Shown: positions 1 through 5,822 of the stretch, piece by piece
How the letters are laid out: each line of letters starts with the position of its first letter
Position numbering within the stretch: the first letter of the stretch is position 1
Assembly (NCBI GenBank): GCA_001779455.1
Contig: MFKE01000013.1
Span: 1 to 10,356 of the forward strand
DNA from: Candidatus Gottesmanbacteria bacterium RIFOXYB1_FULL_47_11
GTDB taxonomy: Bacteria; Patescibacteriota; Microgenomatia; UBA10105; UBA927
Direction of reading: 5' to 3'
Length of the DNA stretch: 10,356 bases
The notes under the pieces: generated by a model
Seen by the model: the letters and a program-made list of their open reading frames with translations, nothing else
Told to the model about the DNA's origin: nothing
The model's database searches: none
Made by a program: the position numbers and the translations under genes

Positions 1-547
1 TCGGAATATGCGGGTGCTTCTGGATTTCAATATAATAGTGGTCCGGTCCGAAAAGCTCCGCATACTCTGCGGCGACTTTCTCTGCCTCCTTGGTTTTCCC
101 CTCGCGCAGCAGACTTCCGAGCTGCCCCTGTACGCAGGCGCTGGTACAGATTAGACCCTCATGGTGCGCTTTTAATGTTTCAAAATCGATCCTGGGCTTG
201 TAATAGTAGCCTTCGAGGTTGGCAATCGTGACGAGCTTCATCAAATTTTTGTATCCTGTTTCGTTTTTGGCAAGAAGGATCAGATGATACGGATCGGTAT
301 CGATTTTCCCCTCTTTATCAAACCGGCTGCGGCGGGCTACATACGTTTCCACGCCGATAATCGGCTTGATGCCGGCGGCTTTTGCCTTGAGGTAAAACTT
401 AAAACTTCCGTACATGGATCCGTGATCGGTAACGGCAAGGGCATCCATCCCGAAGGATTTAGCCCGTTCGATAAGATGATCGAGCTTCCCCAAACCGTCA
501 AGGAGAGAAAATTCGCTGTGTGTATGAAGATGTATGAAATCTGACAT
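1..547 (-). CDS. dnaE: DNA polymerase III alpha subunit DnaE, N-terminal PHP part (partial)
   Basis: This is the replicative DNA polymerase catalytic subunit. Only the first 182 residues are in the window; the gene runs off the left edge. Reading from the ATG at 547-545 gives MSDFIHLHTHSEFSLLDG, the standard DnaE opening. PHP-domain metal motifs are visible: H6-x-H8, D41-H42 (AVTDHGS), E67 (GVETYV) and H88 (YHLILLAKN). DnaE proteins with these residues intact can carry a metal-dependent 3'-5' exonuclease in the PHP domain, whereas the E. coli PHP has lost some of them, so a proofreading-competent PHP is plausible here (inference). The layout is DnaE-type rather than PolC-type, because PHP comes at the very N-terminus. 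The start lies 3 bases after the TAA of the upstream nucleotidyltransferase-like gene, and no Shine-Dalgarno site is seen, so coupled translation from the gatCAB transcript is likely. Confidence 0.96.
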   Translation of the reverse strand, partial: MSDFIHLHTHSEFSLLDGLGKLDHLIERAKSFGMDALAVTDHGSMYGSFKFYLKAKAAGIKPIIGVETYVARRSRFDKEGKIDTDPYHLILLAKNETGYKNLMKLVTIANLEGYYYKPRIDFETLKAHHEGLICTSACVQGQLGSLLREGKTKEAEKVAAEYAELFGPDHYYIEIQKHPHIP

Positions 548-550
548 AGG

Positions 551-1060
551 TTAAAAATATCCTAGTACGCTATATTGCTCGTATTCTTTTTTTCTAAATT
601 CAGCTAGATCAGTGGCATGCACCGGTATTAAATCAATAATTATTCCGTTTTTGGGGCGGACCAAAATATGACCGTCGTCCAATGTTAATCCGTGCTCTTC
701 ATACATATGATCTCTCTTGGGCGGATTTATTTCTTCTATTGCTAATCCGGAGCCTAACTGAACAGCTTTTGTTACTAATTCCTGAAACCGAGAAAAAACT
801 TTTACTGCATCATGATATTGTCTGCCCAACGAATCGTACAGTAAGACTATTAGATCCGCGTCCTTCCTCGGTGCCGGCTTTGTCAATGTCCCACCAATGC
901 CGATAACTGCTCCATGAAGATCTAATGCAGTAGCCGAAACACCAAATTGGTGTACTAATTCTTGTACGTTTTGTTTATCAATCCCCGATAATTTCTCGTA
1001 AAACATGCTTGGATTCATTTCGAGCTTTAGGGGAGGTAGATCTCCTGATCGTAAATTCAT
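551..1060 (-). CDS. Small nucleotidyltransferase-fold protein, function unknown
   Basis: This is a 169-residue protein I cannot assign to a named family. Its centre carries the Pol-beta-type nucleotidyltransferase signature hG[GS]-x9-Dh[DE]h in exact form: G56-G57, nine residues, then D67-A-D69 followed by LIVLL. A third acidic candidate sits on a later beta strand, D143 in GIIIDLIPV. This is the expected arrangement of the three metal-binding carboxylates. The N-terminal 50 residues look like a short helical leader; no HEPN, CCA-adding C-terminal or other extra domain is visible, and no membrane segment. The gene sits in the gatCAB-dnaE run, 4 bases after gatB and 3 bases before dnaE, so it is surely co-transcribed. 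Base composition (about 42% GC by hand count) is slightly lower than the genes around it. Start at 1060 is chosen for the tight spacing; M15 is an alternative. The substrate cannot be read from the sequence. Confidence 0.8.
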   Translation of the reverse strand: MNLRSGDLPPLKLEMNPSMFYEKLSGIDKQNVQELVHQFGVSATALDLHGAVIGIGGTLTKPAPRKDADLIVLLYDSLGRQYHDAVKVFSRFQELVTKAVQLGSGLAIEEINPPKRDHMYEEHGLTLDDGHILVRPKNGIIIDLIPVHATDLAEFRKKEYEQYSVLGYF

Positions 1061-1064
1061 AGGT

Positions 1065-2363
1065 TTAGCTTTTTATCTTCACCTCTAGGAGCTCCCGAAT
1101 CAGATTTTTATCGCCCGCACCCTTTAATTGTTTTAAAACTGCTCCAAACAAAAACATCATCGCTTGCTGCTTTCCTTTTTTATAATCTTCGACTGCTTTC
1201 GGGTTCTCAGCGATGACTGTTTGTACTGTTTTTTCCAGATCCTCGTCCGGAATGGCGACAACGGCTGTGGCGGCAATGATGGATTTAACTAGGGTCGCCG
1301 GGAGTACGTCGTCAATATCCACCTTTTTATTGATAATCCAGTTGACGAGCTTTTTGGCAGGAATCTTATTGATTTTTACACACTCCTCAAAATAATCGGC
1401 AAGTTGCTTTGTATCCGTTAACAGCGCTGTATCATAGTCATTAAGTTGATATTCCTTTTTAAACCTAGCCGCTTTTTGGTCCGGTAATTCAGGAATTTGT
1501 AATTTGATTCCGATAATCTGCGAAGAATCCCACCGCGCCGGTGGAATGTCCGGCTCCGGGAAATACCGGTAATCATCTGCCTCTTCTTTGCGGCGCTGCG
1601 ACACGGTGACTCCTTTGCCCTCATTCCATCCGCGCGTTTCCTGTACCGGCGTTTCTCCGGATTCCAGAAGCTTGATGTGTCGGTCTACTTCAAACTCAAT
1701 AGCTTTTTTGACAAAATTAAACGAATTGATATTTTTTACCTCCACTTTATAATTCGGCAAAGCTTTTGTACCGGTCGGGCGGACCGAAATGTTGGGCTCC
1801 AAACGCATGGATCCTTTTTCCATATCCGCATCGGAGATATCCAGATACCGGATGATCTGGTAGAGTTTTTTCAAAAACTCCTTTGCCTGTTCCGGACTTC
1901 TGATATCCGGCTCGGTAACAATCTCCACAAGCGGCACGCCGCTGCGGTTAAAATCCACGAGCGTGACGCGCTTCCCGTCAAGCGTGGTGTGCTGTAGTTT
2001 GCCCGTATCCTCCTCAAGATGCACGCGCCGGATACGGACACCACTAAGCGAGCCGTTTACGCAAAACGGCTGATCGTATTGGGATATTTGGTACCCCTTA
2101 GGTAAATCCGGATAAAAATAATTCTTCCGGTCAAATTTGGAGAAAAGCGGAATCTCGCATCCGAGCGCTAACCCTAATTTTATTGTCCACTCGATTGACT
2201 TTTTATTCGGAACAGGGAGCGCTCCCGGCAATCCCAAACATACGGGGCACGTCTGTGTATTTGGCTCTTTGGCGAAGTGCTTAGCGGGGCACCCACAGAA
2301 CATCTTGCTTTTTGTTTTAAGCTCTACGTGGATCTCCATTCCAATGACTGGTTCGTATGTCAT
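1065..2363 (-). CDS. gatB: Asp-tRNA(Asn)/Glu-tRNA(Gln) amidotransferase subunit B
   Basis: GatB is the tRNA-binding kinase-like subunit of GatCAB. It phosphorylates the side chain of Glu-tRNA(Gln) or Asp-tRNA(Asn) before ammonia from GatA converts it to the amide. The protein opens with GMEIHVEL, has the zinc site C23-x-C25 ... C39-x2-C42, and keeps the family blocks FDRKNYFYPDLPKGYQISQ, EEDTGKL, DFNRSGVPLVEIVTEPD and ADDYRYFPEPD. At 432 residues it is about 40 shorter than the usual 475 or so. The loss falls in the C-terminal helical/tail region: a segment normally found before the IAENPKAVEDY motif is missing, while that motif and the end of the tail are kept. The start overlaps the end of gatA by 4 bases (ATGA, 2363-2360). 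No Shine-Dalgarno site is evident, which fits coupling to gatA. Confidence 0.97.
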   Translation of the reverse strand: MTYEPVIGMEIHVELKTKSKMFCGCPAKHFAKEPNTQTCPVCLGLPGALPVPNKKSIEWTIKLGLALGCEIPLFSKFDRKNYFYPDLPKGYQISQYDQPFCVNGSLSGVRIRRVHLEEDTGKLQHTTLDGKRVTLVDFNRSGVPLVEIVTEPDIRSPEQAKEFLKKLYQIIRYLDISDADMEKGSMRLEPNISVRPTGTKALPNYKVEVKNINSFNFVKKAIEFEVDRHIKLLESGETPVQETRGWNEGKGVTVSQRRKEEADDYRYFPEPDIPPARWDSSQIIGIKLQIPELPDQKAARFKKEYQLNDYDTALLTDTKQLADYFEECVKINKIPAKKLVNWIINKKVDIDDVLPATLVKSIIAATAVVAIPDEDLEKTVQTVIAENPKAVEDYKKGKQQAMMFLFGAVLKQLKGAGDKNLIRELLEVKIKS

Positions 2364-3772
2364 AGTATTGCCGGTTTTTTATACCACTCGGTTTCGTTTT
2401 CGTACGCAGATGCTACCTGATAAAGAAGCTGTTCCCCAAATTGTTTACCGATAATTTGTAATCCGATAGGGAGGATGCCGGCAAACCCGCACGGCACGGA
2501 AAGTGCGGGAACTCCTGCAATGTTTACGGGACAGACAAAGATGTCCGATAAATACATCGCAAGCGGGTCGTTTACTTTTTCGCCCAGTTTAAACGGCGGT
2601 GTCGGTGAAACAGGGGCTAAAATGACGTCTACCTTTTCAAGGGCTTTTTCAAAGTCCTGTTTAATAAGAGTACGGACTTTCGCTGCTTTATGATAAAACG
2701 CATCGTAATATCCGGCGGATAACGCATGGGTTCCCAGCATGATCCTACGTTTTGCTTCCGCTCCGAACGTATCTCTTGTGGCCCCGAAGCGTACACCGTC
2801 GTACCGGCTTAAATTCGAACTGATTTCAGAGGGGACCAATACGTAATAGCATGCCATGGCGTACTCCGTATGCGGTAAAGAAATTTCTTCTACTCTCATT
2901 CCCAGAGATTCAAGTTTCCCAATCGCGGTCATTGTAACTTCGCGGACCCCCTTATCTATACCGTTACTCCGAAAATATTCTTTCGGAATGCCGGCTCTTA
3001 ACCCTTTCAGGGATTTGCCTAAGCTTTCCGTATACATCGGGACTGGGACTTGAGGTGTGGTTGCATCTCGGGGATCGGCTCCTGCTGTCACTTCGTAAAC
3101 GAGGGCATTGTCGTAAACGGTACGCGTCATATGGCCGATCGTATCAAAAGACGACGCCATCGAAATAACTCCGTATCGCGGGACTCTTCCGTACGTTGGC
3201 TTCATGCCGACTATATTGCAGAATGACGCGGGCAAACGGATTGAACTTCCTGTGTCTGTGCCGGTACCGACGAGGGAAAAACCCGCAGCGACAGCTACTG
3301 CTGATCCGGAACTCGACCCTCCGGGAACATGGGTCGTATCATATGGGTTTCTGGTCGGAAAGTAATCGGAATTTTCTCCGGACGATCCGTGTCCCCATGC
3401 ATCTTCATTCGTTTTTCCCATAAGTATTGCCCCTGCTTCCAAATATCGGTCAACGACGGTTGCGTTATATGGCGGTTTGTATGTGTCGATAATTTTTGCT
3501 CCGGCGGTTGTTCGAACCGCGCGTGTTGAATAGAGATCTTTGCACGCCACAGGAATGCCGAGAAGTTTTTTGGTTATTCCCTTCGCTATCTGTGCATCCG
3601 CCCGTTTTGCCTGAGAGAGAGCTCCTGATTCGTCTACTGTCAAAAACGCTCCGAGCTTGCTGTCGTGCGTTTGAATTCTGTCAATATATGCTCGAACCAG
3701 CTCGACTGCTGAAAACTCTTTGGATTGCAGTGCCCGCCGCGCTTCTTTGATTGTAAGTGTTAACAAATTCAT
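2360..3772 (-). CDS. gatA: Asp-tRNA(Asn)/Glu-tRNA(Gln) amidotransferase subunit A
   Basis: GatA is the amidase-signature glutaminase subunit of GatCAB and supplies ammonia from glutamine. The 470-residue length is near normal. The Ser-cisSer-Lys triad is readable as K78 (GIPVACKDL), S153 (PGGSSSGSA) and S177 (TDTGSSIRLPAS), each one residue behind the S. aureus positions K79, S154 and S178. An unusual point is that the residue before the nucleophile is Ser176 where the family normally has Gly (TGGSIRQP), and the Q of that motif is Leu. The core stays intact, including GKTNEDAWGHGSSGENSDY and TRNPYD; the NEDAWGHG wording resembles what I recall from Patescibacteria. The gene follows gatC by 3 bases and overlaps gatB by 4. 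A weak GGAA sits 6 bases before the ATG. Confidence 0.97.
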   Translation of the reverse strand: MNLLTLTIKEARRALQSKEFSAVELVRAYIDRIQTHDSKLGAFLTVDESGALSQAKRADAQIAKGITKKLLGIPVACKDLYSTRAVRTTAGAKIIDTYKPPYNATVVDRYLEAGAILMGKTNEDAWGHGSSGENSDYFPTRNPYDTTHVPGGSSSGSAVAVAAGFSLVGTGTDTGSSIRLPASFCNIVGMKPTYGRVPRYGVISMASSFDTIGHMTRTVYDNALVYEVTAGADPRDATTPQVPVPMYTESLGKSLKGLRAGIPKEYFRSNGIDKGVREVTMTAIGKLESLGMRVEEISLPHTEYAMACYYVLVPSEISSNLSRYDGVRFGATRDTFGAEAKRRIMLGTHALSAGYYDAFYHKAAKVRTLIKQDFEKALEKVDVILAPVSPTPPFKLGEKVNDPLAMYLSDIFVCPVNIAGVPALSVPCGFAGILPIGLQIIGKQFGEQLLYQVASAYENETEWYKKPAIL

Positions 3773-3775
3773 GTG

Positions 3776-4096
3776 TTATTCCGTTTCTTCAAATATTGCT
3801 TTCACGACAATATAGCCGTTATAGGTTTGGGGAGCGTTTGACAATGCTTCTGATTGTGATAATGTCGGCTCTATGACATCTTCACGGAACACATTTTCCA
3901 ACCCGGTAACATGTGCTGTGGCCTCTACGTGTTCCGTGTCTGCCTTCTCCAGCTGGTTCACGTAATCAAGCGTTGCGGATAATTGAGGCGTAAAAATCTT
4001 TTCTTCTGAATCTGAAATAACAAGATTTGCCAGCTTTGCAATTTTCCTGACGTCAGTCGCGGTGAGTGCCTTTTTGGCTTTCATAATCACAGTCAT
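3776..4096 (-). CDS. gatC: Asp-tRNA(Asn)/Glu-tRNA(Gln) amidotransferase subunit C
   Basis: GatC is the small subunit that wraps around the GatA-GatB interface and stabilises the complex. The protein contains the expected TDVRKIAKLANLVISDSEE N-terminal helix, a central LDYVNQLEKADTE helix, and the conserved tail LREDV-like segment (VFREDVIEP) followed by LSNAPQTYNGYIVV, which contacts GatA. I place the start at 4096 (MTVIMKAKK, 106 aa) or four codons later at 4084 (MKAKKALTA, 102 aa). Both fit the usual length of 95-105. The longer open frame to 4162 would add a non-family N-terminus and would start upstream of the likely promoter. It is the first gene of the gatC-gatA-gatB-NTase-dnaE run. No clear Shine-Dalgarno site is seen before either start. 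Confidence 0.93.
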   Translation of the reverse strand: MTVIMKAKKALTATDVRKIAKLANLVISDSEEKIFTPQLSATLDYVNQLEKADTEHVEATAHVTGLENVFREDVIEPTLSQSEALSNAPQTYNGYIVVKAIFEETE

Positions 4097-4132
4097 TGTA
4101 GCCGTTTTTCCGTGAAAAGGCCAGCGAAAGTT

Positions 4133-4141
4133 TGATATAAT
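4133..4141 (+). promoter_or_regulatory. Extended -10 promoter giving a leaderless plus-strand transcript
   Basis: TGA-TATAAT at 4133-4141 is a perfect -10 hexamer with the TGn extension. Six bases (TATCCC) separate it from the ATG at 4148, so initiation at the usual distance would start on the A of the start codon. The -35 region (TGAAAA at 4113-4118 with a 17-base spacer) is weak, as is common for extended -10 promoters. The leaderless reading is inferred from spacing alone. Confidence 0.6.
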
Positions 4142-4148
4142 TATCCCA
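4140..4148 (-). promoter_or_regulatory. Extended -10 element proposed for the gatCAB-dnaE operon
   Basis: On the minus strand the sequence TGG-GATAAT (4148 down to 4140) matches an extended -10 (TGn then five of six bases of TATAAT). A start about 7 bases downstream would fall near 4133 and leave a leader of about 37 bases before the gatC ATG at 4096. The -35 region is poor: TTGTTT at 4166-4161 with a short 15-base spacer. The element overlaps the plus-strand promoter of the 95-aa gene. Confidence 0.5.
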
Positions 4149-4435
4149 TGCAAAAATATCAAACAATATTTCTTCGGATGACGGAGGAGAATAAGGAATT
4201 ATTCGACACCTTCTGTGCGGTGCATGATGCGTTTGTTCTCAATCCCGATGCAAATAAGGCACGGTTTAACGAAATTGGATCGGAAGTTATGGATATTATC
4301 CGGTCCTATGAGCGTATCCTATGCGGTAAAACCGAATCCGGACAGTACGGAAAATTTTCTGCGAATCTTTCTCAAAAATTCTGGGACGAAGTGCGCAAAG
4401 TCTATCCAAAAATAGATTTTGTAGGGATCCAATGA
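4148..4435 (+). CDS. Conserved-looking 95-aa hypothetical protein, leaderless
   Basis: I do not recognise a named family. The protein is 95 residues, soluble, charged and probably mostly helical. There is no signal peptide or membrane segment. Its C-terminal third is rich in Gly, aromatic and Lys residues (YGKFSANLSQKFWDEVRKVYPKIDF) and looks like the conserved core; I have an impression of similar proteins in other Patescibacteria, but this is memory and not a search. It is the only plus-strand gene in the window. It is divergent from gatC, sharing a promoter region, and convergent with the vanX-like gene, with stop codons touching. A perfect extended -10 box placed right before the ATG supports the reality of the gene and of this start. 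M11 is a possible inner start but would not fit the promoter spacing. Confidence 0.82.
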   Translation: MQKYQTIFLRMTEENKELFDTFCAVHDAFVLNPDANKARFNEIGSEVMDIIRSYERILCGKTESGQYGKFSANLSQKFWDEVRKVYPKIDFVGIQ

Positions 4436-5095
4436 TTATTTTGCTCGTATAGCTCCGAATTTCGCAACCTTTCCTCGTGCAAATGCGTCAAGTATATCCC
4501 CTATGGAAAAATGCCAGAATTCAAACGGATAGTTCGTGAACCCGTGCTCCTCCATAACGCGCTGCAAAAGTTGTCTGTTTGCTGTTTGCTCGGCTGTCAA
4601 ATTTTTATAACTTGTTAATGCGCTTTCGTTGTGCTCAAAAAAATTATTTCCGACATCACAAAGAGTAACGGTGCCGCCTTCTATTTTTACGAGCGCTACG
4701 TCCACAGCTCCTCCTGTCACATGCGGCGAATATTTTCTTGGATCTGATACGTATTTCCCCGCTTCTGTTTCTCCTACTTTTTGTACTGTATCATAATATA
4801 ACTTGAGTTGTTCCTCAAACGAACGATATCCTTCTATCAGGACGAATCCGTACCCTTCGGGAAGGGAGTCCGCGGCGTCGGCGAGTGCCTGTCGTACTGA
4901 TTCGCGAAGTGACATAGTCCCGTCTTCTTGGTGTATCCCTTTGGATAGCTGGGACGGCTTAAATATGCGCGAGTGTTCCACTGTTGCAAGCGGTTCATTA
5001 TTTTCTTCAACTAACACCTGAAGAAGTTTTGGATCGTTTATACCGTTTATACGTTTATTTTCAATTCCTACCGGTAATTCTAGAAATTCCGTCAT
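4436..5095 (-). CDS. D-Ala-D-Ala dipeptidase, VanX-like (peptidase M15D)
   Basis: This is a zinc D,D-dipeptidase of the VanX family, which splits the dipeptide D-Ala-D-Ala. With the start at 5095 it is 219 residues (VanX is about 202). Family residues line up well: R91 in IEGYRSF (VanX R71), H125 and D132 in SPHVTGGAVD (VanX H116 and D123), and E192 with H195 in PFEFWHFS (VanX E181 and H184). No signal peptide is visible, so it should be cytoplasmic, like VanX and unlike the exported VanY carboxypeptidases. The start at 5095 is chosen because it lies one base after the gatD stop (TAATATG); the open frame extends to 5167 but would overlap gatD by 71 bases. No vanH or vanA neighbour is present, so dipeptide recycling or control of peptidoglycan precursors is a better guess than vancomycin resistance. 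The 3' end abuts the plus-strand gene with no gap. Confidence 0.9.
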   Translation of the reverse strand: MTEFLELPVGIENKRINGINDPKLLQVLVEENNEPLATVEHSRIFKPSQLSKGIHQEDGTMSLRESVRQALADAADSLPEGYGFVLIEGYRSFEEQLKLYYDTVQKVGETEAGKYVSDPRKYSPHVTGGAVDVALVKIEGGTVTLCDVGNNFFEHNESALTSYKNLTAEQTANRQLLQRVMEEHGFTNYPFEFWHFSIGDILDAFARGKVAKFGAIRAK

Positions 5096-5096
5096 A

Positions 5097-5822
5097 TTAT
5101 GATTTTTTATGTAACATAAACTCATGCGCCTGCCATTCAAGCGAGTCGTCAAGAGGCGCCAGTTCAATTTTTTTCCCGTATTTCACTTCCAGAGCTTTCG
5201 CGATGAGCCAATCGGCAACATGCGGGTTTTTCGGTAAAAACGGGCCGTGGGAGTAGGTCGCGATACAGTTTTTGTACACCGCGCCCTCTGTTTTATCTTC
5301 ACCGTTGTTTCCGCACCCTTTAACGACAGTGGCAAATGGTTTTACGTTGGCCAGGTATGTCCTGCCCCCGTGATTTTCAAATCCGACGACGGTTTTATCA
5401 TTCCAACGATACACGGTATTTCCGATGCACCGCGGTTTGTCTTTCCCAAAATGTTTACTTTCCATATCGAAAATTCCAAGACCAATTAATTTTTTACCAT
5501 CACCAGTCATATAGTAGTGCCCAAGAAGCTGTGGTGCGCCGCAGACGAATAAGCCCGGCACTCCCCGATCAAATAATTTTTTAAGCGTTGAACCTTTTTT
5601 TAGCAGGTTGTCAATTGCCAGTCCCTGCTGCCGGTCCTGCGCGCCTCCGCCGAAAATAAGATCACACGATTCTATTTCCTTGTCCGTGGTCCGGAAGTCA
5701 ACCGGAATAATACGTACCATTATCTTTCGCCACTCGCATCTTTTGATGAGTACAAAAATATTTCCCCGATCACCGTATGTACTCATAAGTTCTGGATAAA
5801 GCCAGCCGATTGTCAATTTCAT
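5097..5822 (-). CDS. gatD: Lipid II isoglutaminyl synthase, glutaminase subunit GatD
   Basis: GatD is a class I-type glutamine amidotransferase that feeds ammonia to MurT, which amidates the alpha-carboxyl of D-Glu in lipid II. The 241-residue length matches S. aureus GatD (243). The nucleophile is C94 in GLFVCGAPQLLG, at the same position as in S. aureus; the usual CGGYQ is CGAPQ here. The catalytic His is H192 in YSHGPFLPKNP. The N-terminus IGWLYPELMSTYGDRGN and the FENHGGRTYL block are typical. The gene overlaps murT by 4 bases (5822-5819) and has a good Shine-Dalgarno site (GGGGAG at 5837-5832, 9 bases before the ATG) inside murT. This GatD acts on cell wall precursors and is unrelated to the archaeal tRNA amidotransferase GatD. 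Confidence 0.96.
   Translation of the reverse strand: MKLTIGWLYPELMSTYGDRGNIFVLIKRCEWRKIMVRIIPVDFRTTDKEIESCDLIFGGGAQDRQQGLAIDNLLKKGSTLKKLFDRGVPGLFVCGAPQLLGHYYMTGDGKKLIGLGIFDMESKHFGKDKPRCIGNTVYRWNDKTVVGFENHGGRTYLANVKPFATVVKGCGNNGEDKTEGAVYKNCIATYSHGPFLPKNPHVADWLIAKALEVKYGKKIELAPLDDSLEWQAHEFMLHKKS

Noticed and set aside
284..544. Plus-strand open frame of 86 codons
   Set aside because: It lies antisense to dnaE, whose minus-strand translation is an unmistakable PHP domain. It has no promoter or family features.
4097..4162. Longer gatC start at 4162 giving 128 residues
   Set aside because: The extra N-terminus does not resemble GatC and would begin upstream of the proposed -10 element. It would also overlap the start of the plus-strand gene.
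4436..5095. Vancomycin resistance cluster
   Set aside because: Only a VanX-like enzyme is present, with no VanH, VanA-type ligase or VanRS neighbour; the context is murT-gatD.
5096..5167. Longer start for the VanX-like gene at 5167 or 5125
   Set aside because: It would overlap gatD by 71 or 29 bases and adds residues with no family similarity. The ATG at 5095 sits one base after the gatD stop.
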